Positions 5,678 to 12,641 of a stretch of DNA of 14,614 nt are shown in pieces (within the stretch, counting starts at the first letter, position 1; every line of letters starts with the position of its first letter). The translations under genes were made by a program, and so were the position numbers. The DNA lies in assembly GCA_964585535.1 (NCBI GenBank), contig CAZPDW010000045.1, positions 1 through 14,614 on the forward strand, read 5' to 3'. Source of the DNA: JAUVYV01 sp964585535 (lineage in GTDB: Bacteria > Planctomycetota > Phycisphaerae > Sedimentisphaerales > Anaerobacaceae). The notes beneath the pieces are model-generated. The model was not told the DNA's origin, did not search any database, and saw only the letters and a program-made list of their open reading frames with translations.

Positions 5678-7057
5678 CTATTTTCTGCAGATGACGGCTG
5701 AATAGCCGCCGTCGTGGTCGAACGGCCCGGGTGAGGGCAGGATGAGTTTCTCCGTTTTTAACCGGAAACGGGGATTTTCATTGAGGAACCTGGCGACGAG
5801 CAGATTGTTCTCTTCCGGCTGGGCCGAGCAGGTGCTGTAGCACAGCCAGCCGGCGGGTTTTAGCACTTCGACGGCGGTGGTGAGCAGCTCAAGCTGAACA
5901 CGTGCCAATTCCACGATGGCCGATTTGCTCAGGCGGTGGCGCAGTTCGGGCCGTTTCGCCAGCACTGCCGTGTTCGAGCAGGGCGCATCGACCAGGACGG
6001 CATCGAAAGGACCGGCCGAGCCGGCGATTTTATCTAAGTGTGCGTAGTCAACGACCGCAATGCTGTCGGCGAGTGCGAGCCGGTCGAGGTTCTCGCGGAC
6101 CTTCTGCAGGCGATGTGGGTCGATATCGGTGGCGAGGATTTTCGCTTTGTTTTGAGTAGCTTCGGCTAACTGAGTGGTTTTTGTGCCGGGAGCTGCGCAC
6201 AAATCGAGGATAATCCAGCCCGGCTTGGGGCTGAGCAAGGCAACGGCCTGCGAGGCGGCGAGGTCCTGGACGGTGAAAAGCCCGTCGGCAAAGCCGGGCA
6301 ACTTTTTGATTGCGCCCGGGCTTTTGAGCCGAATCATTGCTCCGTCGGGGGCAGCTTCGCATTCCACGCCGGCGGCACGCAGCTTCTCAAGAAGCTGCTC
6401 AACGGTCGTTTTCAGAACATTGGCCCTGACATAGACGCCCGGCCTGCGATTGCTCGCAAAGCAGATTTGGCTTGTCTGCTCGGTGCCGTAGGTATCCAGC
6501 CAGCCATTCACCAGCCAGCGAGGCAGTGAAAAGGCAAAGCTAAGATAGCCAACCGGCGATTGTTCGGGGTCGGGAAAAAGCGATACATCAAGCTCGCATC
6601 CGGCTAATGTCGAGTGGGGGATTGTGTTTCGCGGTTCGGCCAGGGCGAGTGGCTTTTCGCGGTCTGTGATATGTCCGGTTATCCGGCGGAGGATGGCGTT
6701 GACGAAGCCGGCCTGTTTTTGGTTGACGGCGGTTTTTGCATACTCGACGGCCTCGGCGACGATTGCGTACTGCGGCGAGAGGGGACAGAAGCAAAGCTCA
6801 TAGATACCGACGCGCAGGATATTGAGTATCGCAGCCGGTATCCTGTAAACCGGGCAATCGCAAACCTTCTCGATAACCATATCAATGAGCGAGCGGTTCT
6901 TGAGTACGCCGAAGACTATGTCTGTGGTGCGCTGAGTTTCGGTGGTTCGGCGAAGGACGCCGCTGAGCAAATTGGTAACACTGTCTTTTTGCGGGTCGGT
7001 TTTTGAAAGGACCTGCGCGGCTATGGCGCGTGCGGTATTTGGTTTCAGGCCGGCCAT
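5678..7057 (-). CDS. rsmB: 16S rRNA (cytosine-967-C5)-methyltransferase
   Basis: 459 residues, close to the family norm of about 430-450. RsmB methylates C967 of 16S rRNA using S-adenosylmethionine. Residues 1-130 form the NusB-like RNA-binding domain (LSGVLRRTTETQRTTD, LRVGIYEL, AIVAEAVEYAK, AGFVNAILRRI). The Rossmann methyltransferase part has the SAM motif LDLCAAPGTKT (284-294) and an acidic motif TDIDPHRL. It also has the two catalytic cysteine motifs: PC at 359-360 in VDAPCSNTAVLAKRPE and TC at 409-410 in YSTCSAQPEEN. The usual CSGTG after the first cysteine reads CSNTA here. It begins one base after the fmt stop, so it is translated with fmt; fmt-rsmB (often with def) is a classic cluster. 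Confidence 0.95.
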   Translation of the reverse strand: MAGLKPNTARAIAAQVLSKTDPQKDSVTNLLSGVLRRTTETQRTTDIVFGVLKNRSLIDMVIEKVCDCPVYRIPAAILNILRVGIYELCFCPLSPQYAIVAEAVEYAKTAVNQKQAGFVNAILRRITGHITDREKPLALAEPRNTIPHSTLAGCELDVSLFPDPEQSPVGYLSFAFSLPRWLVNGWLDTYGTEQTSQICFASNRRPGVYVRANVLKTTVEQLLEKLRAAGVECEAAPDGAMIRLKSPGAIKKLPGFADGLFTVQDLAASQAVALLSPKPGWIILDLCAAPGTKTTQLAEATQNKAKILATDIDPHRLQKVRENLDRLALADSIAVVDYAHLDKIAGSAGPFDAVLVDAPCSNTAVLAKRPELRHRLSKSAIVELARVQLELLTTAVEVLKPAGWLCYSTCSAQPEENNLLVARFLNENPRFRLKTEKLILPSPGPFDHDGGYSAVICRK

Positions 7058-7058
7058 A

Positions 7059-8012
7059 TCAATCGCCTAAACTCTCGAACCTGTCGCCGGGCGAGGTTGC
7101 CCTGCCGTTGACGAAGTCGGCGAAGCTCATCAGGCGGGAGCCCTGCGGCTTGATTTGCATAATCTGCAGGCGGCCCTTACCGCAAACAACATTTAGGTTC
7201 TCATCGATGGTCCCCGGCTTGAGATGTCGGGGGTTCGCCGTTGTCACCAGAACTGCGGATGCGAAGGTTACTTTTTCGGTTCGGGCGGTTTTTTTCGAGA
7301 CATACAGTGCAGCCGCTCCGGGCCAGGGCCAAAAGCCGAGGATTTTTCTGCGGAGCAAATCGGCCGGCTCGGAAAAATTCACAAAGCCGTCGCTTTTTTT
7401 TAGTTTCGGGGCGAAGGTGACAATCGAATCGTCCTGGGGGCTGTAATCGGCCTTTCCGGCTTCTATTTTGTCAATCGTCTCAATCAAGAGAGGCGCTGCC
7501 AATTCAGCCAGCCGGTCGTGGAGCCGCCCGGCCGTTTCCTGCGGCTCTATCTCTGTTGTGAGCTGAGAAAGGATGTCGCCGGCGTCCATTTTCTCGGCGA
7601 CCGTGATTATACTAATGCCCGTCTGTCGCTCGCCGTTAACTATGGCCCAGTTTATCGGCGCGGCCCCGCGATATTTGGGCAGCAGGGAGGCGTGAACGTT
7701 TATCGCGTCGTGCGGCGCAAGCTCAATGACCTCTCGGCCAATCATCCGGCCGAACGCGATAACAACGATTAGCTCCGGTTTGTATGCGGCGATTTGTGCG
7801 ACAAGCTGTGGTGCGTTTATGTCGGTGGTTTCGACGTGCGGTATGGAATGTTCGATAGCCCAAAGCGCGACGGGTGTCGGCCTTGCTCTTTGGCCTCGTC
7901 CCGCAGGTTTCGCCGACCTGGTGACGAGACATTTCAGCCGGTGATGCGACCTGAGAAGCGCCTTCAGGGACGCAATGCCAAACTCACCACTGCCGATATA
8001 GACTATTCTCAT
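7059..8012 (-). CDS. fmt: Methionyl-tRNA formyltransferase
   Basis: 317 residues, typical length. It transfers a formyl group from 10-formyl-THF to Met-tRNA(fMet) for translation initiation. The N-terminal formyltransferase fold has Asn105, His107 and Asp143 at the catalytic positions (NVHASLLPKYRGAAPI at 105-120, MDAGDIL at 142-148). The C-terminal OB-like tRNA-binding domain has LRRKILGFWPWPGA, PGTI, and the closing MSFADFVNGR. It sits between def (gap 32 bases) and rsmB (gap 1 base), the standard arrangement for the formylation/deformylation pair. Confidence 0.97.
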   Translation of the reverse strand: MRIVYIGSGEFGIASLKALLRSHHRLKCLVTRSAKPAGRGQRARPTPVALWAIEHSIPHVETTDINAPQLVAQIAAYKPELIVVIAFGRMIGREVIELAPHDAINVHASLLPKYRGAAPINWAIVNGERQTGISIITVAEKMDAGDILSQLTTEIEPQETAGRLHDRLAELAAPLLIETIDKIEAGKADYSPQDDSIVTFAPKLKKSDGFVNFSEPADLLRRKILGFWPWPGAAALYVSKKTARTEKVTFASAVLVTTANPRHLKPGTIDENLNVVCGKGRLQIMQIKPQGSRLMSFADFVNGRATSPGDRFESLGD

Positions 8013-8044
8013 TCGTTTTCCCGGGGCATCGAGATGAAGCAGGG

Positions 8045-8575
8045 CTATGCCTTTGTATTTTCGTGCCTTTCCTCGAGTTTTTTTAGCTGTTTTCGGTGTG
8101 CGATTCGAGCGGTCTGGCCCATGCGGCCGGCGATGGTGACTCCCTCGGTATGGTCGTACTCGTGCTGCAGTGCCCGGGCGTAGAGTCCGTCGGCCTGCTC
8201 GGTGAACTCATTGCCGTCGAGGTCGGTGGCGGTAACGGTGGCCTTTTTGTAGCGTTTGATTTTCGTATAAATCCCCGGCACGGACAGACAACCCTCTTCG
8301 CTTGACTCAAGGGGGCCTTGCGGCTTGACTGTCGGATTGATATAGACGCGCAGCTTGCCCCTGGTGCCGTCGAGCGAGATGATAAACAGCCGAAGGCCCA
8401 CGCCCGCCTGCGGCGCCGCCAGGCCTATGCCTTTGTTTTTAATCATAATATCCGTCATCTTCTCGACGAGCCGGCGGATATTGTCGTCGATTGTCTCGAC
8501 CGGCTCAGCCCGCCGGCCCAGAACAGCAGCCGGGTAATGCGTGATATGGCAATTATCAACATCAATTTTTTGCAT
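8045..8575 (-). CDS. def: Peptide deformylase
   Basis: 176 residues. It removes the formyl group from nascent protein N-termini. The three family motifs are intact: GIGLAAPQ (49-56), EGCLS with metal ligand Cys96, and QHEYDH with His138, catalytic Glu139 and His142. The residue after DH is Thr where Leu is usual. The ATG at 8575 has AGGAGA (8588-8583) seven bases upstream, preceded by an inverted repeat that could hide or expose that site. It is followed by fmt. Confidence 0.97.
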   Translation of the reverse strand: MQKIDVDNCHITHYPAAVLGRRAEPVETIDDNIRRLVEKMTDIMIKNKGIGLAAPQAGVGLRLFIISLDGTRGKLRVYINPTVKPQGPLESSEEGCLSVPGIYTKIKRYKKATVTATDLDGNEFTEQADGLYARALQHEYDHTEGVTIAGRMGQTARIAHRKQLKKLEERHENTKA

Positions 8576-8587
8576 TTGCCTTTCTCC

Positions 8588-8620
8588 TGAATCAGCTTTT
8601 AATCAGCACGACCTGATTCA
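8588..8620 (-). promoter_or_regulatory. Inverted repeat in the def leader with alternative pairing
   Basis: In the minus-strand transcript, UGAAUCAG (from 8620-8613) can pair with CUGAUUCA (8595-8588) as a perfect 8-base stem. It can alternatively pair with a nearer CUGAUU (8606-8601) as a 6-base stem with a 6-base loop. The far arm overlaps the first base of the def Shine-Dalgarno AGGAGA. Two mutually exclusive hairpins beside a ribosome site suggest translational control, but no known riboswitch is recognised. Confidence 0.4.
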
Positions 8621-8655
8621 CTTCTCGGTACAAACCACCGCTGGCGGAGGCGTTT

Positions 8656-9396
8656 TTAGTCGAATTCGTCGCCGGCGAAGGTGTTGCCTAAGTAGAGCTT
8701 TCGGACGGTCTCGTTCTGGACAATCTTGGCGGGGCTGCCCCAGCCAATCACCTTGCCGTGGTCGATGATGTAGGCCTTATCGACGACCTCCAGCGTTCTC
8801 TCGACGTTATGATCGGTGATGAGGATACTGACGCCGCCGGCGACCAGGCGTCTGATATTGTGCTGCAGGTCCTCGACGGTGATTGGGTCAACGCCGCTGA
8901 AGGGTTCATCGAGCAGAATCAGTGACGGCTCGGTAATCATCGCCCGTGCAATTTCGAGTTTTCTGCGTTCGCCGCCGGAGAGGAATCTTCCCTGGCTGTT
9001 TCGGACCTCCGCCAGGCCGAAACGCTCAATCAGCTCATCGGCCCTTCGGTTGCGCTCTTTTTTTGTAATCGACATTGTCTCGAGGATGGCGTAGAGGTTG
9101 TCCCTGACGGTGAGCCGCTGAAAGATGCTCGGCTCCTGCGACAGATAGCCGATGCCTAACCGGGCGCGTTTGTACATCGGCAGGGCGGTAATGTTGCCGC
9201 CTTCGAAGACGACGTTTCCCTCGGTAGGGATAACCATCCCCATAATCATCCGAAAGGTGGTGGTTTTTCCGGCGCCGTTTCGGCCCAGCAGGCCGACGAT
9301 GCTGCGCTGCGATATCTTTATCGACACGCCGTCCACGACCGCTCTGCCGGAGTATTTTTTCACCAAGCCGAAGGTCTCAAGAAGAATCATATTCAC
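8656..9396 (-). CDS. lptB: LPS export ABC transporter ATP-binding protein
   Basis: 247 residues from the GTG at 9396, against 241 for E. coli LptB. GAGGTGG lies about eight bases upstream of this GTG, and a promoter lies at 9455-9482; the longest reading of the frame (from 9477) would begin upstream of the -10 box and is rejected. LptB powers LPS extraction from the inner membrane by LptFGC. Visible are Walker A GRNGAGKTTT, Q-loop YLSQEPSIF, signature LSGGERRKLEIARA, Walker B LILLDEPFSGVDP, and the switch ITDHNV. The signature and FSGVDPI wording are LptB-type rather than generic branched-chain transporter. Neighbouring lptA/lptC/rpoN are not in the window; def follows 80 bases downstream. 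Confidence 0.92.
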   Translation of the reverse strand: MNMILLETFGLVKKYSGRAVVDGVSIKISQRSIVGLLGRNGAGKTTTFRMIMGMVIPTEGNVVFEGGNITALPMYKRARLGIGYLSQEPSIFQRLTVRDNLYAILETMSITKKERNRRADELIERFGLAEVRNSQGRFLSGGERRKLEIARAMITEPSLILLDEPFSGVDPITVEDLQHNIRRLVAGGVSILITDHNVERTLEVVDKAYIIDHGKVIGWGSPAKIVQNETVRKLYLGNTFAGDEFD

Positions 9397-9454
9397 TGAA
9401 TCTGCCACCTCACCTAAGTTCCATCTGCTGCGTACCGCCCGGGGCGTTTGCGGT

Positions 9455-9482
9455 ATTATAACAGCAGGGCCGTTCAAAGCAA
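9455..9482 (-). promoter_or_regulatory. Predicted sigma-70 promoter of lptB operon
   Basis: On the minus strand TTGCTT (9482-9477) and a perfect TATAAT (9460-9455) are spaced 16 bases. The predicted start near 9448 leaves a leader of about 52 bases before the lptB GTG. Confidence 0.55.
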
Positions 9483-9596
9483 ATAGATAGCCGGCCGGCC
9501 CGCCGGTGTCGGACGGGAGAATTGCATAAATACTGCTTTTTGTCGAAAACCAATAAATTGGCTGGCCTTACGACGGCAATTCTGCTATTAACTAAC

Positions 9597-9617
9597 TCCT
9601 GCCGACAGCGGGCAGGA
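9597..9617. repeat. Small palindrome with ACAG centre
   Basis: TCCTGCC, GACAGCG, GGCAGGA: 7-base perfect arms; with one bulged G the stem extends to 8 bases around an ACAG tetraloop. It is located about 70 bases before the metallophosphoesterase start. No T-tract follows on either strand. Confidence 0.55.
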
Positions 9618-9686
9618 TTTGGGTTTGTTTCGGGTACGGCGGTGGAATATCGTCAGGAAACACGACTTTGGATGCGATGACAGTCT

Positions 9687-10463
9687 ATGTTCGCAGTTAT
9701 AAGTGATATACACTCGAATATCGAGGCGTTGACGACGGTGCTGGCGGATATCGAAGGCCGCGGCATAAAGACGATTTACTGTCTCGGTGACGTCATCGGC
9801 TACGGGGCCAATCCCAGGGGATGTCTGGATTTGATAATCGAAAAGGCGCAGTTGTGTGTTCTGGGCAACCACGACTATGCGACACTTTACGAGCCGACCA
9901 ACTTCAACTACGGCGCCGAGCAGGCGAGCTTCTGGACGCGTTTTAACCTCGAAACGGAAGATGAAAAGGTGCTCCGTGACAAGAGGTGGGAATTTCTGGG
10001 CAATCTGCCGATGCGGCAGACGCTGGCAATGAAGCTGGCGAGTGTCGATACGACCATCGATTTTATTCACGCCTCGCCGCGAAGGCCCATCAACGAATAC
10101 ATTTTCCCGGACGACGTCTATACCAATCCGATGAAAGTTCGCGTGCTGTTCGAGCGGCTCAGGCACATCTGCTTCGTCGGGCACACGCACCTGCCGGGCG
10201 TGTTTCTTGACGAGCCGGACTTCTATCTGCCGGCGGAGCTCGGTGAAGTGTATCCGATAATCAAGGATGAAAAGGCAATCATCAATATCGGCTCGGTCGG
10301 CCAGCCGAGGGACAGAGACAACCGCGCAAGCTACGTCTATGTCGAGGAAAATGAGGTCCACTTCGTCCGGCTGGAATACGATTATGAAACGGCGGCGGCA
10401 AAAATCAGGGCTGTCGAGCAGCTTGATAACTTCAACGCCGAGCGATTAGCGGAAGGAAGATAA
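9687..10463 (+). CDS. Calcineurin-like metallophosphoesterase
   Basis: 258 residues. The metallophosphoesterase signature is complete and in order: DIHSN (residues 7-11), GDVIGYG, GNHDY, a histidine in FIHASP, and GHTHLP. These supply the dinuclear metal ligands and catalytic His. The family (YfcE/MJ0936-like and protein-phosphatase-like bacterial members) hydrolyses phosphodiesters or phosphomonoesters; the substrate cannot be read from sequence. Length and the IGSVGQPRDRDNRASY segment suit the cytoplasmic single-domain type; there is no signal peptide. ATG at 9687 starts directly with the beta-strand leading into DIHSN and has no clear Shine-Dalgarno. yidC follows after 13 bases, so they are probably co-transcribed. 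Confidence 0.9.
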   Translation: MFAVISDIHSNIEALTTVLADIEGRGIKTIYCLGDVIGYGANPRGCLDLIIEKAQLCVLGNHDYATLYEPTNFNYGAEQASFWTRFNLETEDEKVLRDKRWEFLGNLPMRQTLAMKLASVDTTIDFIHASPRRPINEYIFPDDVYTNPMKVRVLFERLRHICFVGHTHLPGVFLDEPDFYLPAELGEVYPIIKDEKAIINIGSVGQPRDRDNRASYVYVEENEVHFVRLEYDYETAAAKIRAVEQLDNFNAERLAEGR

Positions 10464-10476
10464 TAAAATCGGGAAT

Positions 10477-12570
10477 ATGAATTTCAAAACCGTTTTAGCC
10501 GCCGTAGTAACCGCTTTTTGTCTTTTCTGCGGGATACTCGTAATCAAATCCGGCATCTTTGAGGCCCGCTCAGGTGATTCCAAACCCTGCATCCTGCTGC
10601 AGAGCACGACAGGCGGGGCGCGGGCCCGGCCAGAGAAGGCCGAAGAGCAAAAACCACAGTTGCAATCGGCTGAGCCGGCGGAATTCACCGCGGCCAACGC
10701 CCCGGCAAAGAAGCTCCGGCTCGGCTCAACCGACCCGAACAGCGGCTTTAAATTTCTGCTCGAGCTTACATCAAAGGGGGCGGCAATCGAGCAGGCCCGG
10801 CTGAGCGAATTTGACAACCTAGACCCGCAGAATCCTCAGCCGCTCGTCCTGCTGTCTGCGGTGCGCCTGGCCGGCAACAGGCAGTTATCCTCGATGGCAA
10901 ACACCACACTGGTACTGCCCGAATACGCCGTGCAACTGCCCCTCGATAAGCTCGACTGGAAGAGCTTTCCCGTTCAAACGGCCGACGACGGCTCTGAGTC
11001 CGTCCGTTTCGAGGCCTTAATCAAAGACAAGGCCGACGGCGGGACGGCTATCCGGCTGACAAAAACTTACCGGCTGAGAACCAACAGCTACGACCTTGAC
11101 TGCGAGCTGGCCGTCGAGAACTTAACCGCAAGAACGCTCGGCGTGCGCACCGAGATGACCGGGCCTGTCGGAATCGCAAGAGAAGATGTCCGACGCGATT
11201 CGAGAAAGGCGGCGGCGTGTTTCAGGGGCCCGAACGACCGGCTGCAGGCCACGAAGGTTACGATGAGGAGCTTCGATACGACAAAATCCACCGACAGCGA
11301 CGTTCTCGATGTCAAAAATGCGCAGTTTCTATGGGCCGCCGCCACGAATAAATACTTTGCCGCCGTCGTGGTCCCTATGCCCGAGCAGGGCAAAAAGTAC
11401 TGCGACTGGATAACCGGCAGGCGGAACAAGACCGGCGACAGACAGGTCTTTGTCAATGTAAAAAAGGGGATGCTCTATTCCATAATGCGGACCTTTACCG
11501 GCAAATCCTATGAACAGGAAAAAACGGGAACGGGCAAGACGGTTCAGCTTTTCAACCCCGACAAAAGGGGCGGCACCGACGACGAGAACATCGCAATACG
11601 TCTCGACGCCGACTATGTCGAGCTTGCCGGCGCCGGTAAGCCGCAGGCCGTCAAAAACTACAAATTTAAGTTATACCTCGGGCCCAAGGACAAAAGCATC
11701 TTCGATAAAAACGAGCTGTACAAGGAGCTCGGCTTTTTAAGCACCATCGATTTTATGCCGTGCTGCTGCTGTCCGGCTGCGATTATAAATCCGCTGGCGT
11801 TCGGGATTCTGGCGCTGATGAGGTGGCTTTACTTTTTCATCCCCAACTACGGCGTCGTGATTATCATCTTCGTGTTCGTAGTCCGCCTTGCGCTGCACCC
11901 GCTCAGCAAGAAAAGCCAGGTCTCGATGAGCAAGATGGGCAAGCTGGCACCAATGACCGAGCAGATAAAGAAGAAGTATGCGAACGACAAGGCCGAGCTG
12001 AACCGGCAGATGATGGCGCTTTACAAAGAGCACGGCGCATCGCCGATTATGGGTATGCTGCCGATGTTTGTTCAAATGCCCGTATGGATAGCGCTCTACA
12101 GCGCCATATACGCCAGTATCGCACTTCGGGGGGCGTCGTTTTTGCCGTTCTGGATTACCGACCTTTCGGCTCCCGATGCGCTGTTCAGGTTCAAGGCGGT
12201 AACGCTGCCTTTGTTCGGCAAACTCGATTCGTTTAATCTGCTGCCGATTATGATGGGTGTGGCGTTTTATCTTCAGCAAAAGCTGATGCCCTCTCAGGCA
12301 ACCGCCTCGAGCAGTCCGCAGGTTGCCCAGCAGCAGAAAATGATGATGGTTATGATGCCGATTCTGTTCCCGCTGATGCTATACAAGGCCCCATCGGGTT
12401 TGAACCTGTACATTATGTCCAGTGTATTCGCCGGCGTGATTGAACAGTACGTTATCAAAAAACACATCCGCGAAAAACAGCAGGCCGAGGCGCAGAGCCT
12501 TGTCCCCGTAACCAAAAAGACGGGCGGCAAAGTCAAAAAGAAAAAGCCGAAACCGTTCTACAAAATGTAG
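10477..12570 (+). CDS. yidC: Membrane protein insertase YidC/Oxa1 family
   Basis: 697 residues, longer than the E. coli 548. It inserts and folds inner-membrane proteins, alone or with SecYEG. Residues about 6-24 form the first membrane helix. Residues about 60-420 are the periplasmic P1 beta-domain (GFKFLLELTSKGAAIEQ, KTYRLRTNSYDLDCEL, YKFKLYLGPKD). The conserved insertase core follows: NYGVVIIIFVFVVRLALHPLSKKSQ with the groove arginine at about 470, the cytoplasmic coiled-coil hairpin (KMGKLAPMTEQIKKKYANDKAELNRQMMALYKEHG), MLPMFVQMPVWIALYSAI, and APSGLNLYIMSSVF. The tail is lysine-rich (KKTGGKVKKKKPKPF), as expected for ribosome contact. Four consecutive cysteines (429-432) lie just before the second membrane helix. 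The KKSQ and KHGASPIMGMLPMF style resembles planctomycete homologues. Confidence 0.95.
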   Translation: MNFKTVLAAVVTAFCLFCGILVIKSGIFEARSGDSKPCILLQSTTGGARARPEKAEEQKPQLQSAEPAEFTAANAPAKKLRLGSTDPNSGFKFLLELTSKGAAIEQARLSEFDNLDPQNPQPLVLLSAVRLAGNRQLSSMANTTLVLPEYAVQLPLDKLDWKSFPVQTADDGSESVRFEALIKDKADGGTAIRLTKTYRLRTNSYDLDCELAVENLTARTLGVRTEMTGPVGIAREDVRRDSRKAAACFRGPNDRLQATKVTMRSFDTTKSTDSDVLDVKNAQFLWAAATNKYFAAVVVPMPEQGKKYCDWITGRRNKTGDRQVFVNVKKGMLYSIMRTFTGKSYEQEKTGTGKTVQLFNPDKRGGTDDENIAIRLDADYVELAGAGKPQAVKNYKFKLYLGPKDKSIFDKNELYKELGFLSTIDFMPCCCCPAAIINPLAFGILALMRWLYFFIPNYGVVIIIFVFVVRLALHPLSKKSQVSMSKMGKLAPMTEQIKKKYANDKAELNRQMMALYKEHGASPIMGMLPMFVQMPVWIALYSAIYASIALRGASFLPFWITDLSAPDALFRFKAVTLPLFGKLDSFNLLPIMMGVAFYLQQKLMPSQATASSSPQVAQQQKMMMVMMPILFPLMLYKAPSGLNLYIMSSVFAGVIEQYVIKKHIREKQQAEAQSLVPVTKKTGGKVKKKKPKPFYKM

Positions 12571-12590
12571 CGAAAGTTTCCAAAGTTGTC

Positions 12591-12610
12591 ATTCCTGCAC
12601 AGGCAGGAAT
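12591..12610. repeat. REP-like palindrome with ACAG loop
   Basis: ATTCCTGC, ACAG, GCAGGAAT: perfect 8-base arms and a 4-base loop, about 20 bases after yidC and 25 before mnmE, flanked by GTC before and CCA after. From memory, this GTCATTCC...GGAATCCA type is a widespread dispersed intergenic palindrome that generates spurious ORFs ending in WIPACAGMT when read on the other strand, as happens here. It may protect the yidC message 3' end. Confidence 0.7.
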
Positions 12611-12627
12611 CCATTTGTCCCATCTTT

Positions 12628-12641
12628 GATGTACGATGTAC
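12628..12641. repeat. Two-unit heptamer repeat at the mnmE start
   Basis: GATGTAC twice in tandem; the second copy contains the mnmE ATG (12636). The two overlapping ATG codons are in different frames. No Shine-Dalgarno precedes the real start. See the other period-7 repeats at 13801 and 14044. Confidence 0.6.

Larger units (their letters stand above)
9397..9686. other. Divergent intergenic region, lptB / metallophosphoesterase
   Basis: 290 bases without a gene. It holds the lptB promoter, a GC palindrome GCCGGCCGGC (9490-9499) and a perfect 8-base inverted repeat AGAATTGC (9518-9525) / GCAATTCT (9576-9583). Inside that repeat is a second small palindrome CCAAT-AA-ATTGG (9550-9561). The ACAG-centred palindrome at 9597-9617 follows. 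I see no convincing sigma-70 promoter for the plus-strand gene and no recognisable RNA gene. Confidence 0.6.

Noticed and set aside
8634..8657. GC hairpin followed by TTTTT on the plus strand beside the lptB stop
   Set aside because: It points the wrong way for the minus-strand operon, and no plus-strand gene precedes it.
9397..9477. Longer lptB reading frame starting at 9477
   Set aside because: It would begin upstream of the TATAAT box at 9455-9460; the added residues do not match the LptB family and GTG 9396 has a ribosome site.
9588..10361. 257-codon open frame on the minus strand
   Set aside because: It lies antisense to the metallophosphoesterase, whose motifs are all intact; the translation shows no family pattern.
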